A DNA stretch of 64,000 nt from JAEUHQ01 sp964538915 (lineage in GTDB: Bacteria; Planctomycetota; UBA1135; UBA2386). Location of the stretch: contig CAZIFB010000007.1 of assembly GCA_964538915.1 (NCBI GenBank), positions 69,416-133,415 of the forward strand, written 5' to 3'. Position 1 is the first letter of the stretch. Every line of letters starts with the position of its first letter. Positions 42,450-50,564 of the stretch are shown in pieces. Both the position numbers and the translations under genes were made by a program. Under the pieces are notes generated by a model, which was not told the DNA's origin, did not search any database, and was given only the letters and a program-made list of their open reading frames with translations.

Positions 42450-43604
42450 TCAGTGCGGCTCGCGCGACAGCACGTCGAACTCGTGCTGCGTGCTCGCGAA
42501 CGCGCGCGCCGTGAACGCGACGCTGCGGTCCGACTGCGCCTGGACCTCGAGGAGCACGACGGACTCCTCGCACTGGAACCGCTCGACGATCGGTGCGGCG
42601 CGCGGATCACTGCGGCGGTGCATGACGTACTCGCTGATGCCGTCCTTCTCGTGCTTTTCCACTTTCAGCTTCACGTCGCGCGAACGCAGGCCCGCGGGTG
42701 CGTCGTGCACGAGGCCGTCGATGCGCACGTAGCCACGTTGGTCGGCGCGCGCGAAGACGAGCGTGAACGCTTCGGTGAAGGTGCCGAGGGGGCGGCGTTC
42801 GCCGTTCTCGGTCGTCGGATCGAGGGTGAGCACGGTGGCGTGCGGGAGCGCCGGCGGCACGAGGCGGGCGGTCGGCGCGCCGAAGAAGCCGAACGGGATC
42901 TGCGGCAGGAACGGCAGCGAGATGCCAGGCGGATCGAGCGAGATGCCGAACGTCAGCTGGAGCAGGTGGAGTTCGACGCCTTCGCGCAGCGCGAGCGCCG
43001 CGCCGAGGATCGGCGTGTCGACGCGCAGGCCCGTACCGGACGCCGTCGTGTCGATCGAGAACAGGCCCGCGTGGTCCTTGCCGACCGCGTTCGGGTCGAA
43101 GACGAAGGAGAGCCCGGGCGCGCCCGCGCACAGTTCGCGCACAAACGTGTTGCTGTTGGGGCCGGGCCACATCGTGTAGTCCGTGGCGTATCGCGGCGAG
43201 AGGACCGGGAGCCGGGCGTCGATGTACGCGATCGCGGCGACGGCGTCGTCGCCGGTCGCGTGGCCGAGCAGCCGGATCGTGCGTTCGCCGAAGCGGTGGT
43301 CGAGGCAGGCTTCTTCGGCCGGGATGTCGCCGTGCAGGATGCCGATGTAGCCGCCGCTCTCGATCCGTTCCCACCTCGTGGAGCCGGGGCGACGAAGGTC
43401 GACCCACGCGTGGTGCGCGAACGACTTCCAGAACGGATGCGAAGCGGGCAGCGCGCACGACTTGACCGCGACGATCGCGGTCGTCGGGTCGAGGGGCTGC
43501 AGTTGCGAAGGAAGCGTCGCGCGGCAGCCGGTGAGAGTCGTCGCGAACGCGGCGGTGAGCGGCGCAGCGATCGAGGAGATGACGGCGCGGAGGGCGATGG
43601 GCAC
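42450..43604 (-). CDS. DUF3750-like protein
   Basis: The 384-residue protein has an N-terminal hydrophobic segment ending TTLTGC (lipobox-like Cys) and a body with TDYTMWPGPNSNTFVREL, the signature stretch of DUF3750. An AWVDLRRPG and ESGGYIGILHGD region precedes it. The start is taken as GTG 43604, where the signal peptide begins; the upstream extension overlaps the tRNA promoter region and is Pro/Arg-rich. It is convergent with the lipase gene (5 bp apart). Function unknown. Confidence 0.75.
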   Translation of the reverse strand: MPIALRAVISSIAAPLTAAFATTLTGCRATLPSQLQPLDPTTAIVAVKSCALPASHPFWKSFAHHAWVDLRRPGSTRWERIESGGYIGILHGDIPAEEACLDHRFGERTIRLLGHATGDDAVAAIAYIDARLPVLSPRYATDYTMWPGPNSNTFVRELCAGAPGLSFVFDPNAVGKDHAGLFSIDTTASGTGLRVDTPILGAALALREGVELHLLQLTFGISLDPPGISLPFLPQIPFGFFGAPTARLVPPALPHATVLTLDPTTENGERRPLGTFTEAFTLVFARADQRGYVRIDGLVHDAPAGLRSRDVKLKVEKHEKDGISEYVMHRRSDPRAAPIVERFQCEESVVLLEVQAQSDRSVAFTARAFASTQHEFDVLSREPH

Positions 43605-43686
43605 GCGGGCGATTGCGGGGAGGGAGGTGGCGGGTGGCGGAGGCGCGGACGGGTGGCTCGGAGGGTTCGCCACTTCGTAGCGACGC

Positions 43687-43715
43687 TTGAGTACTCGCGG
43701 GTGGGCGTCTACGGT
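43687..43715 (+). promoter_or_regulatory. Sigma-70-type promoter for tRNA-Gly
   Basis: TTGAGT (-35) and TACGGT (-10) are 17 bp apart, and the tRNA starts about 40 nt after the -10 box. The match is partial but spacing and place are right. Confidence 0.5.
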
Positions 43716-43754
43716 GGCCCGCCCGCAGCCGCGAGGCCGCGGGGCCGAACGCAC

Positions 43755-43829
43755 GCGGGTGTAGTTCAGCGGTAGAACGTCAGCTTCCCAAGCTGAATGT
43801 CGTGGGTTCGATCCCCATCACCCGCTCCA
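43755..43829 (+). tRNA. tRNA-Gly (anticodon CCC)
   Basis: The acceptor stem GCGGGTG pairs with CACCCGC, the D arm is GTTC/GAAC, and the anticodon stem TCAGC/GCTGA closes the loop TTCCCAA, giving anticodon CCC for GGG codons. The T arm holds TTCGATC. The discriminator is T (43826) and CCA is encoded. Its 3' half (43781-43829) is repeated imperfectly at 50386-50435. Confidence 0.95.
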
Positions 43830-43929
43830 GTTTTGCTCCGAGGAACGAGTAGGAGTGGATCGGGTCACAGAAGGGGCCTGTGCTTTCAGCACCGAACTCG
43901 CACGGGCCACGCCCGCGAATCCCGCTAGC

Positions 43930-44397
43930 ATGCTCCCGACGATCTACGCGCTACTGACAGCGGCGGTACTTCTGATGCTCGGCGCATGCAGTGGCGCTCC
44001 CGCTCCCATCCCGTCCGTGCATGTTGCAGGCGTGTACGCAGGGAGTCGGGGTTTCGATCGCCTGAAGTTGCAACTGGATGAGAGTGGTTCGTTCGAGCTT
44101 TGGTGGCACTTCGCAGAATGGTGTCCGGCGTCACGATTGTTGCGATCGAGACGCTGCTACTTGGAAGACCATTTGTACGACTTGCCCAAGGCCTTCAGCA
44201 GACACTCAAACCCGCCCGCACCAATCTCTCCTTTGAATGACGCGGTCGTCCCAAACTCTAAGGCGACCCCAATTTTCGGAAGGTTACGTGATTCCAGCCC
44301 AATCCCTTCCTCATTTCCTTTCAGTGTGAGCATCCCCCCCTGTCGTCAAGGTGGCCACCTCTGCGTACGTGTCGGTAAGAATGCTACTCAGCACTGA
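43930..44397 (+). pseudogene. Lipoprotein gene disrupted after about 61 codons
   Basis: The first 61 codons encode a lipoprotein start (ALLTAAVLLMLGAC lipobox) and a short beta-like stretch (KLQLDESGSFELWW). At 44113 the sequence runs into a 35-bp transposase fragment and then into Ser/Pro-rich sequence unlike the first part. The open frame to 44397 overlaps the opposite-strand gene and is probably not functional. Confidence 0.5.
44113..44147 (-). mobile_element. 35-bp transposase remnant
   Basis: This matches 45303-45337 with three mismatches and, on the minus strand, still reads IATIVTPDTIL, the start of the transposase fragment at 44884-45339. It marks a second, almost fully lost copy. 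Confidence 0.65.
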
Positions 44398-44826
44398 CGA
44401 CCCGACATTGGCCGCATCATGAATGGTCCACCCTCTCTTGTCGCGACCGTCCATCAGTACCTGCCACGCCGCGGAATCTCCCGCCAGACACTGATCGACT
44501 AGTCTCTTGTCCTCCACGATGAAATCGTGCGAAACCTGTGCATCGGGACTCTTCATCGAGATCGATGATACGTTCCGAGACACATCGATGCTGATTCGTG
44601 GCTTGCCATCCGCAAACCACGTCATGACCGCGCCCGCCTCACCCGGCGTAACCTCCCACTGGACCCGCCCGTCCTTGACGACGCGGAACCCCGAAGACTC
44701 TACGACGCCGGCCGCCGCTACCGGCTTCGGATCCTGGCCCAAAGCGCCACCCAGACCCAACAAGACGCCCGCGCCTACCAGCAACGCTGGACGACATGAT
44801 CGTCCCTCACTCGACAAAGCTCTCAT
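44311..44826 (-). CDS. Secreted protein of unknown function
   Basis: The 171-residue protein has a signal peptide (ALLVGAGVLLGLGGALGQDP) and a predicted beta-rich middle (SGFRVVKDGRVQWEVTPGEA, KPRISIDVSRNVSSISM). An AGGAG lies 9 nt upstream of the ATG, a good ribosome site that supports expression. No family recognised. Lower GC and more mixed codon use than its neighbours, in line with the island. Confidence 0.68.
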   Translation of the reverse strand: MRALSSEGRSCRPALLVGAGVLLGLGGALGQDPKPVAAAGVVESSGFRVVKDGRVQWEVTPGEAGAVMTWFADGKPRISIDVSRNVSSISMKSPDAQVSHDFIVEDKRLVDQCLAGDSAAWQVLMDGRDKRGWTIHDAANVGSSVLSSILTDTYAEVATLTTGGDAHTERK

Positions 44827-44883
44827 TCTCCACTCCTTTGGAAGACTGGCTCGGCTGCGGACACCCGATGTTCAAGCCGCCCG

Positions 44884-45339
44884 TCATTTGTCATACAACA
44901 TCGGCAAACGCACCTTGGGTTCCGGCGTGGCGCCGTCGGCTCGCACAGGCCGCGGAGCAAAGCGACGATACTTCAACAGCGCGCCGCGGATCGTCCAAGC
45001 GTCGATGGTGAAGAAGTCGGTGGCTGCGATCACGTGGGCGTGCGCCTTGAGGAACGTGCGCCACGATGTCGGCCGCTTCGGGCTCTGCGGCACGCCAGCG
45101 TCCTTCAGTGCCGCGGCGATCGTGGACAGGGCGACCGAGTCGCCGAGCTTCTTCATCTCGCCCTGGATCCGGCAGTAGCCCCAACTCGCATTCTCCCGGG
45201 CCATGCGAACGATCAACTCCCGGATCCCCTTCATCAGCCCCGGCCGCCCAACTCGCTTGCTCGCGTAGGTGTGCTTCTCGGCGATCAGTTGGCGGTGCCA
45301 ACGCAGAATGGTGTCCGGAGTCACGATCGTGGCGATCAT
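44884..45339 (-). pseudogene. Integrase-core transposase fragment
   Basis: The 151-residue frame keeps the mid-part of a rve/DDE transposase of the IS3/IS481 type: TPDTILRWHRQLIAEKHTYA, WGYCRIQGEMKKLG, and the first catalytic Asp in ATDFFTID. The N-terminal HTH is missing and, after FFTIDAW, the sequence diverges before the second Asp and the Glu. It is therefore dead. No terminal inverted repeats were found. Confidence 0.85.
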
Positions 45340-45907
45340 AGCGAGCGCCCTCTTCCGAGGACGTGACCTCGGACAGCGAGCCGCCTGCGTTGATCGTCGT
45401 CAAGCAGCAGCCATCGGCTGCTCCTGCGCGGAGACGATTGCGGCAACGCCGGCCAGCGGTCCAACAGCCCCGACAACGGGTCGCCTTCTTCGGGGACGGG
45501 GTGGCGCGCCCCGCCACGGCGGACACCGGGGCGTCACTGAACAACCGCGGCGGCGGAGCGGTCGGGGGAATGTGGGACTGGGGAACGCGAACGTCTTCTC
45601 GCTCTTCGGTCATCGGTCGCTTCCTTCCCTGGCGCTTGCCAGGGGGTGGAAGCCGAGAGGTTTCACCAGGCGTTTACACGTCTGCGACCGCCATCAATTC
45701 GGGAAGGTGGACATTGGTCGGTTTTCGAGAGCGCAGCGAGGCACGCCGAACCTCGATCGGCGCCACCTGCGGTAGAGGGTCACGCCGACGAGAGGCGGGA
45801 GGTTCGCCAGGGATGGCGACGACGGCCGGGCAACTTGCCACTGGCGGTCGCGACAGGATCCTCCGAAATCTCGTACCGGCTCGCCCACTCCCAGCACATC
45901 CCTTCGA
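45340..45907. other. Gene-poor stretch between transposase fragment and ECF sigma gene
   Basis: One weak candidate lies on the minus strand: an ATG at 45613 (MTEEREDVRVPQSHIPPTAP) has AAGGAAG 9 nt upstream, but the frame becomes Arg/Cys-rich and runs into the transposase fragment. It may be the 5' end of a gene truncated by the insertion. Nothing else convincing is seen. Confidence 0.4.
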
Positions 45908-46417
45908 ATGAATGCGCCGTTGGTGCCCTTGCCGCGGTCCGGCGTCGTCGGCGCGAGTCCGGTCGCGGATTGGGCGCGGCATGCGCGCTGGGTGCTCGGT
46001 TGGTTCCGTCGCCGCTTCGGCGCCGATCGCGCCGAGGACCTCGCGCAGGAAGCGTTCGTCGCGCTGCTGCGCAACCGGCATCGGATACGCGACGGCAACG
46101 AGGCGAGCTACCTGTTGGGTATCGTGCGCATGTTGTCGCGCAGCGAGGGGCGGCGGGCCAGGCTCGCGACGGTCGAGCACGTCCAAGAGCCGGCCGCGCC
46201 GATCGAACGCGACAAAGAAGACGAGGACGTCGCCGCTGCGGTGCGCCGGCTGCCGCCCGAACTCGAGCAGGTGATCGTCGTGCACTTCGGCGACCAGGCG
46301 AGCTACGAGCAGACGGCCGCGGTGCTCGGGGTGACGCGCGCAACCGTGCAGAGCCGATTGCGGCGCGCGCTGAACAGCTTGCGCCGCGAGCTGACGCGGC
46401 AGGGGATCAGAGCATGA
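45908..46417 (+). CDS. ECF-family RNA polymerase sigma factor
   Basis: The 169-residue protein has region 2 (WFRRRFGADRAEDLAQEAFV) and region 4 (LPPELEQVIVVHFGDQASYE, then the HTH AAVLGVTRATVQSRLRRAL). It would direct transcription of a small regulon. Its stop overlaps the next gene's ATG by 4 bp, the usual arrangement for a sigma factor and its membrane regulator. Length is normal. Confidence 0.92.
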   Translation: MNAPLVPLPRSGVVGASPVADWARHARWVLGWFRRRFGADRAEDLAQEAFVALLRNRHRIRDGNEASYLLGIVRMLSRSEGRRARLATVEHVQEPAAPIERDKEDEDVAAAVRRLPPELEQVIVVHFGDQASYEQTAAVLGVTRATVQSRLRRALNSLRRELTRQGIRA

Positions 46418-48087
46418 ACGACATGTCACTGTTCGCTTCGTTGCAGCGAGTCGCGCACGTCGACACCGTCGCGGTGTCGACGCTGCTGGAGCGGGTGCAG
46501 GCACTGGTCGACAGCGGGCAAGTTGGGACTGCGGTGCGACCCACACGACGGTGGTGGTTGGGGCTGGCGGCAATGCTGGGGATCGCGTTCATCGCCTGGC
46601 GTCTCTTCGCCATCGACACGACGCCACCGCGGCGGCTCGACATCGTGCGGTCGTCCACTTCGGCGACACTCGACTTCGACGAACCGCCCGGGCTCGCCGG
46701 CTTGCTGCGCCACAGCGACGTCGTCGTCGTCGGTCGAGTTGCCGAGGTCACCAACACGTCCGTGCAGTTCACCATCGAGAAGGTGTTGCGCGGCGAACCA
46801 GTGTTGCAACGGATCGTTGTCGACACGTCAGCCTTGCGCGCGCTGGCCAGCCACGACATGGCGTGGCAACCCGGTGCGCGCGGACTCTTGTTCTTGGTGC
46901 GTTCGGCACGGTCCGGGCAACTCGAGCTACTGCTCGGTGAGGACGGCTTCGAGCTCGCGGGCGAAGGCGGCTACTGGGGACTGTTGACCCAGGCGGACGT
47001 CGAGGACGTGATCGCGCACGGCAAACTGGCACCTGCGCGCATCGTCGCCTTGCTCGCGCAGCGCGGGCCGCGGGTGCTCGGGCAGGTGTTGTGGCACTGC
47101 CAGGAGTTCGACGGTTGGCGCATGCCGACGACGGCGCCGGGATTCCAGCAGGCGCTCGCGACTTGGTGGGAGCGCACAACGTCGCCCGAGCTCGACGACC
47201 TGTTGCAGGCCGCATGGTATCTGGAACCCGCGCAGCTGCGCGCACTGACGCCAACGGCGTTGGCGCGCTATCAGGCCGGCTGGATCACCGTTGCCGCGGC
47301 TCGAGAGGCCCGCTTCATCGGCGACCTGTATCTGGGACCGGGGGTGCGCGCCGGTTCGGCGTGGGCGCGCGAACAGCTCCTCGATGTGTTGGCAGCCATC
47401 GAACGCGACAACCGAGCGCAGGGCAAGTTGACGACGGACGTGCGAGAACACCTCCAGCTCTTGGAGCTCATGGCTCTCGCCGAGCAAACTGTCGCCGCGC
47501 GGCGCGCGCGAGAACTGCTGCAGTTGGTGCCCGAGTCCGATCGCGATGCACGCGACTGCGTGATGGCGGCGTGGGCGAAGTGGGATCCCGTGGCGGCCAC
47601 GCCCTGGATCGTCGCGGAGTTCGACCGCACGTTCACGGCCGGCGAACACCGGGTGCCGCTCGGACCGCTGCTCGCCTGTCCAGAAGAGAGCGCGCGCGAG
47701 ACGCTTCGGACCGCACTGGCGCAGCGTCGCTTCGGCGACCTGTACTTGGAGTACGACCTGGTGTTGCGCGACGTGCTCGACGCCGCCCGACCCAACCGAC
47801 TGCTGGCGTCGGTGGCTGGTGAGCTGCGCGCCCGCGTCTCGGATCCGTCGTCGAGCACCGCAGCGTTCCTGGTGTTCTTCCGCCTGCATCTCGCCGCCGG
47901 CGGCACCGTGCAAGACGCCCGCGCGTTGCCGCACTTCCTGACGACGGCGTTGCCCGACGGCGTCCTCGGCGAACAGTTGGTGCGCACCGTGGAACGCGAG
48001 GTCGACGTGCACGAGCTTCACTTCTCGGATCCCACCACGGCCGAGGTGCGCGCAGCCGCGAGCCGATTGGCGAAGCGGCTCGAGTAG
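46414..48087 (+). CDS. Large membrane protein coupled to the ECF sigma factor
   Basis: The 557-residue protein has a short cytoplasmic N-terminus of about 45 residues (SLFASLQRVAHVDTVAVSTL), one transmembrane helix at about 47-67 (WWLGLAAMLGIAFIAWRLFA) and a large outer part of about 490 residues with many helical Arg/Glu-rich stretches. The topology and ATGA overlap fit an anti-sigma factor, but no ZAS zinc motif (HxxxCxxC) is present in the N-terminus. The outer segment VVVGRVAEVTNTSVQFTIEK looks like an OB-type strand set. A plain effector of the sigma factor is the alternative. Confidence 0.75.
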   Translation: MNDMSLFASLQRVAHVDTVAVSTLLERVQALVDSGQVGTAVRPTRRWWLGLAAMLGIAFIAWRLFAIDTTPPRRLDIVRSSTSATLDFDEPPGLAGLLRHSDVVVVGRVAEVTNTSVQFTIEKVLRGEPVLQRIVVDTSALRALASHDMAWQPGARGLLFLVRSARSGQLELLLGEDGFELAGEGGYWGLLTQADVEDVIAHGKLAPARIVALLAQRGPRVLGQVLWHCQEFDGWRMPTTAPGFQQALATWWERTTSPELDDLLQAAWYLEPAQLRALTPTALARYQAGWITVAAAREARFIGDLYLGPGVRAGSAWAREQLLDVLAAIERDNRAQGKLTTDVREHLQLLELMALAEQTVAARRARELLQLVPESDRDARDCVMAAWAKWDPVAATPWIVAEFDRTFTAGEHRVPLGPLLACPEESARETLRTALAQRRFGDLYLEYDLVLRDVLDAARPNRLLASVAGELRARVSDPSSSTAAFLVFFRLHLAAGGTVQDARALPHFLTTALPDGVLGEQLVRTVEREVDVHELHFSDPTTAEVRAAASRLAKRLE

Positions 48088-48510
48088 TGACCGATTCCCT
48101 CGGCAGAAGCCGCGACGACGGCGCAGGGGCATTGGATGTGATGGTGAATTCGTTCGGACATCCGCAGCGCCGGGAGCGTCCCGTCGAGGCGGGCCTTCAC
48201 GTTCGCGTGATTGGCGCGGCGAGACTCGGCGCTTCAGGTCGTCCAGGCACTCGGCCGCGAGCGTGGGGTGGAGACTCCGGTTCGCCCGGGAGGTCGGTTC
48301 GGAAGGGCTGCGTCAGGACCCGAGGAAGGCTCGCCGTCGCGCGGCCAATGAAGCGCTGTTCGGCTGTTTTGCACCGCTTTCAGGCACCGCAGCAGGCGCC
48401 GATCCAGTCTTCGCAAACGCGTAGCCCGGGCATCCCTGTGCACTGCTGCGAGCTGGTCCGCGCCGCTCTCGACGGACGCCGCTCCATGAGCGCGGCGGAA
48501 TCCAGCGAAC
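48088..48510. other. No gene recognised
   Basis: About 420 bp between the membrane protein gene and the hairpin behind the DUF2188 gene. Open frames on both strands are Arg/Pro/Ser-rich with no start signals. No promoter or repeat stands out. Confidence 0.5.
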
Positions 48511-48544
48511 GCTGCCGGCGCGCGCATCTGCGCGCGCCAGCAGC
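48511..48544 (-). terminator. Strong hairpin after the DUF2188 gene
   Basis: GGCGCGCGC (48517-48525) and GCGCGCGCC (48530-48538) form a perfect 9-bp stem with loop ATCT; GCTG and CAGC extend it outside a small internal loop. It is 9 nt after the stop at 48554. There is no U-run. Confidence 0.55.
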
Positions 48545-48553
48545 GTCGATTCT

Positions 48554-48799
48554 TCAGCCCTCCGACTCGCGCGGATCCGCGCCGCGAGGGAACGTCCGCT
48601 CCTCCTCGAAGCGCCCGTCCTCGTTCCGGATCTTGACCGATCCACCACTCTTGCCGAGCGCCTTCTCGAGCGCTCCGCCCTTCGTCGCGGCTTCCTTCGT
48701 GGCGAACCGGCGCAGGACGCGGTTCGTGCCGTCCTTCCTCAGCTCCCAGTCACCGCGCTCGTCGTCCTTGCTCAGGGTGAACTTCTGCAACGTGGTCAT
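48554..48799 (-). CDS. DUF2188 family protein
   Basis: The 81-residue protein has the DUF2188 pattern: a W-x-x-R-K-D-G strand (GDWELRKDGTNRVLRRF), ATKEAATKGGALEKAL helix and a closing VKIRNEDGRFEEER strand. Function unknown. AGGAGG lies 6 nt upstream of the ATG, an optimal ribosome site. It is 107 bp downstream of the coiled-coil gene on the same strand. Confidence 0.85.
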   Translation of the reverse strand: MTTLQKFTLSKDDERGDWELRKDGTNRVLRRFATKEAATKGGALEKALGKSGGSVKIRNEDGRFEEERTFPRGADPRESEG

Positions 48800-48905
48800 G
48801 GCTCCTCCTCACTTCGTGTTCTCGATTCGACTGTCCTTGGTTTCCGATCCGTGACCGCGCGCACGAAAGGCGCGCGGTCCGCTGTTCCGAGCCGAGCGCC
48901 GCGGC

Positions 48906-49658
48906 TCACGCCGCTTTGCTCTGCCCACCATCCCCCGGCAGCGGGGCGTTCCCGCCACCGCCCGGCACGAGCGGCAGCACCGGCGCCGGGGTCACCACCG
49001 CCTCGTCCGAGTCGGCTTCGACCTCGCCGCGAGTCGTCGGCGACCCCACCACGCGCAGCAAGCTCCACGACTCGAGAACGCTCGCGTCGTCCGCGAACCG
49101 CGCCGCTTGGTACACGTCGAGCACGCGCACGAGGCTGGCGAGATCGGCCATCGCATCTCGCAATGCGATACGGGTCTGGTTGAGCTTGCGGCGGAGCACG
49201 ACGATCGCCGCCATCACCTTCTGGAACTCGGCGAGGCGACTGGCGAACGCCGCGAGCTGCGCGCGCAGCAGGCCGCCACGAATCAGGAGGTCCTGATTCT
49301 CGTTCGCGAGCGCGAGCAGGCTCTTGCTCTGATCGACGAACGCGCTGTTGCTGCTCGACTTCACCGGCGTGAACCGGCTCGCGAGCCGCGCATCGCCACT
49401 GGCGAACCGCTGGCCGATCCGCACGATGGCGCGCGTGGTCGCCAGGATCTCGTTCCGCAGCGCCTGGCGGTGCTGCGTCTCCGCGCCGTAGGCACGACGC
49501 TCCTCGTTCTCCCGCGAGAAGAGCAACTGGGCCTCGGCCACGCGCTCTTCGAACTGGCGGCCGACGGCGGCCTGATTGCGGTCCGTGTAAGGGTGCGCGC
49601 GCTGAAACTCCTGAACGCGCGCGACCATCTCCAGCTTCTTCATCAGCAAGCGGTCCAT
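48906..49658 (-). CDS. Helical/coiled-coil protein of unknown function
   Basis: The 250-residue protein is almost all helical (heptad-like Leu/Ala stretches such as LRAQLAAFASRLAEFQKVMA) with a flexible Pro/Gly-rich C-terminus (PVLPLVPGGGGNAPLPGDGG). It has no signal peptide or TM helix, so it is cytoplasmic. GAGGAG lies about 12 nt upstream of the ATG. I recognise no family. Confidence 0.7.
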   Translation of the reverse strand: MDRLLMKKLEMVARVQEFQRAHPYTDRNQAAVGRQFEERVAEAQLLFSRENEERRAYGAETQHRQALRNEILATTRAIVRIGQRFASGDARLASRFTPVKSSSNSAFVDQSKSLLALANENQDLLIRGGLLRAQLAAFASRLAEFQKVMAAIVVLRRKLNQTRIALRDAMADLASLVRVLDVYQAARFADDASVLESWSLLRVVGSPTTRGEVEADSDEAVVTPAPVLPLVPGGGGNAPLPGDGGQSKAA

Positions 49659-49849
49659 GGTTCGACGCTCCTCGTCGTTTGGTGTGCGCGGGGTTGGTCG
49701 GGCGCCCTGCGCGGGGTGTTCTGTTCGAGTCCAGCGGGTGCTGGCCTCGCCAACTGGTGACTCAACGCGGGGAGCGTGGAAGGCGTGCCGAGGGCGTGAG
49801 CGAATAGACACCCGCGGGACGTTCGTCGCGGAAGTGACGCGCGGACGAT

Positions 49850-50095
49850 TTTCTGGCGGAAATGGGAAGTGTCTTGGGCGAGGGAAGGACTTTGCGGCGC
49901 GGATGGAGGGAATCTCGGCGCGCTGAAGAGTTCTGCGGCGCGAATGGGAGCAATCCTGGGACAAAGGGGAGTGTCGCGCGCGGGGAGAGAGAATCCGGGG
50001 CAGATGGGCGTCGTGTTGCGGCCGCGAACGAAAATCCGCGGCGCGGGAGAGTTCTGCGGCGGCGAGAAGAAATCTGCGACGCGTTTCGCGACTTC
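49850..50095 (+). repeat. Degenerate tandem repeat of about 40 bp
   Basis: TGCGGC-starting units occur at 49893, 49934, 50017 and 50055, spacing 41, 83 (two units) and 38. The block GAGTTCTGCGGCG recurs 121 bp apart. Units vary strongly between these anchors, with many GGGA and GAAT words. Confidence 0.45.
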
Positions 50096-50385
50096 GCAGC
50101 GTGAACGCTCGACGAATGGGGCGACCGCGGCGCCCCGTCCGCTTCGGGATCGGGAACTCCCGAGACCGAGCCTTCTACGCCGCCGTAGCCTCGCTACCGT
50201 CCCGCGCGGAGGATTCCGCGTGACCCTACGAGTTCGCATCTGGAGCCCGCGTCATCGTCCGCGATGAGGAGTGGGTCGTCTGCCGGTGGTACAAGGCAGT
50301 TGTTGTGTGACGACACCATGCACCAGCAAGCGGGCTCTCACGAGACTCACCCCCGGGCTGCGAGCAGCCGACGTGCCGGCCGTCG

Positions 50386-50435
50386 CAGCATCCCAAGCTG
50401 AAATGTCGTGGGTTCGGTCCCCATCACCTGCTCCA
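50386..50435 (+). repeat. Degenerate copy of the tRNA-Gly 3' half (attachment-site-like)
   Basis: CAGCaTCCCAAGCTGA and GTCGTGGGTTCGgTCCCC match the tRNA's 43781-43829 with three substitutions and one inserted A, including the terminal CTCCA. It is in direct orientation, 6.6 kb away, and lacks the 5' half. Confidence 0.8.
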
Positions 50436-50564
50436 ATTCAGGCTGCACACGGAGACCTGCCTAGACAAGAAGTCGCCCGTCGATTTCGCCAGTCGCGCTC
50501 CCGTGCACACGAAGCGTGGACCTCAGTTGGCCTGCGCCGAGACGACCCTTCCTTGAGATCTGAC

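Larger units (their letters stand above)
43781..50435. mobile_element. Probable old genomic island in the 3' end of tRNA-Gly
   Basis: The segment is bounded by the intact tRNA 3' half and a direct degenerate copy of it (50386-50435), the pattern left by integrases that use tRNA genes. Inside are transposase debris, a disrupted lipoprotein gene, an ECF sigma unit and small hypothetical genes. No integrase gene remains, and the two repeats differ at several positions, so the element is decayed or was imported with a variant attachment site. Insertion of several elements in series, including the defence island to the right, is possible. Confidence 0.45.
49659..50564. other. Non-coding stretch with degenerate repeats and a tRNA remnant
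   Basis: About 900 bp without a credible gene. It holds the roughly 40-bp repeats at 49850-50095 and the tRNA-Gly 3' copy at 50386-50435. A frame open from 50271 crosses the tRNA remnant and is not taken as coding before 50565. Confidence 0.6.

Noticed and set aside
44311..44397. 3' part of the plus-strand lipoprotein frame
   Set aside because: It overlaps the opposite-strand secreted-protein gene, which has a strong ribosome site and a signal peptide, and the frame has lost its protein-like character after 44113.
50271..50564. N-terminal extension of the DUF4268 protein
   Set aside because: The frame crosses the tRNA-Gly remnant and has no conserved features.
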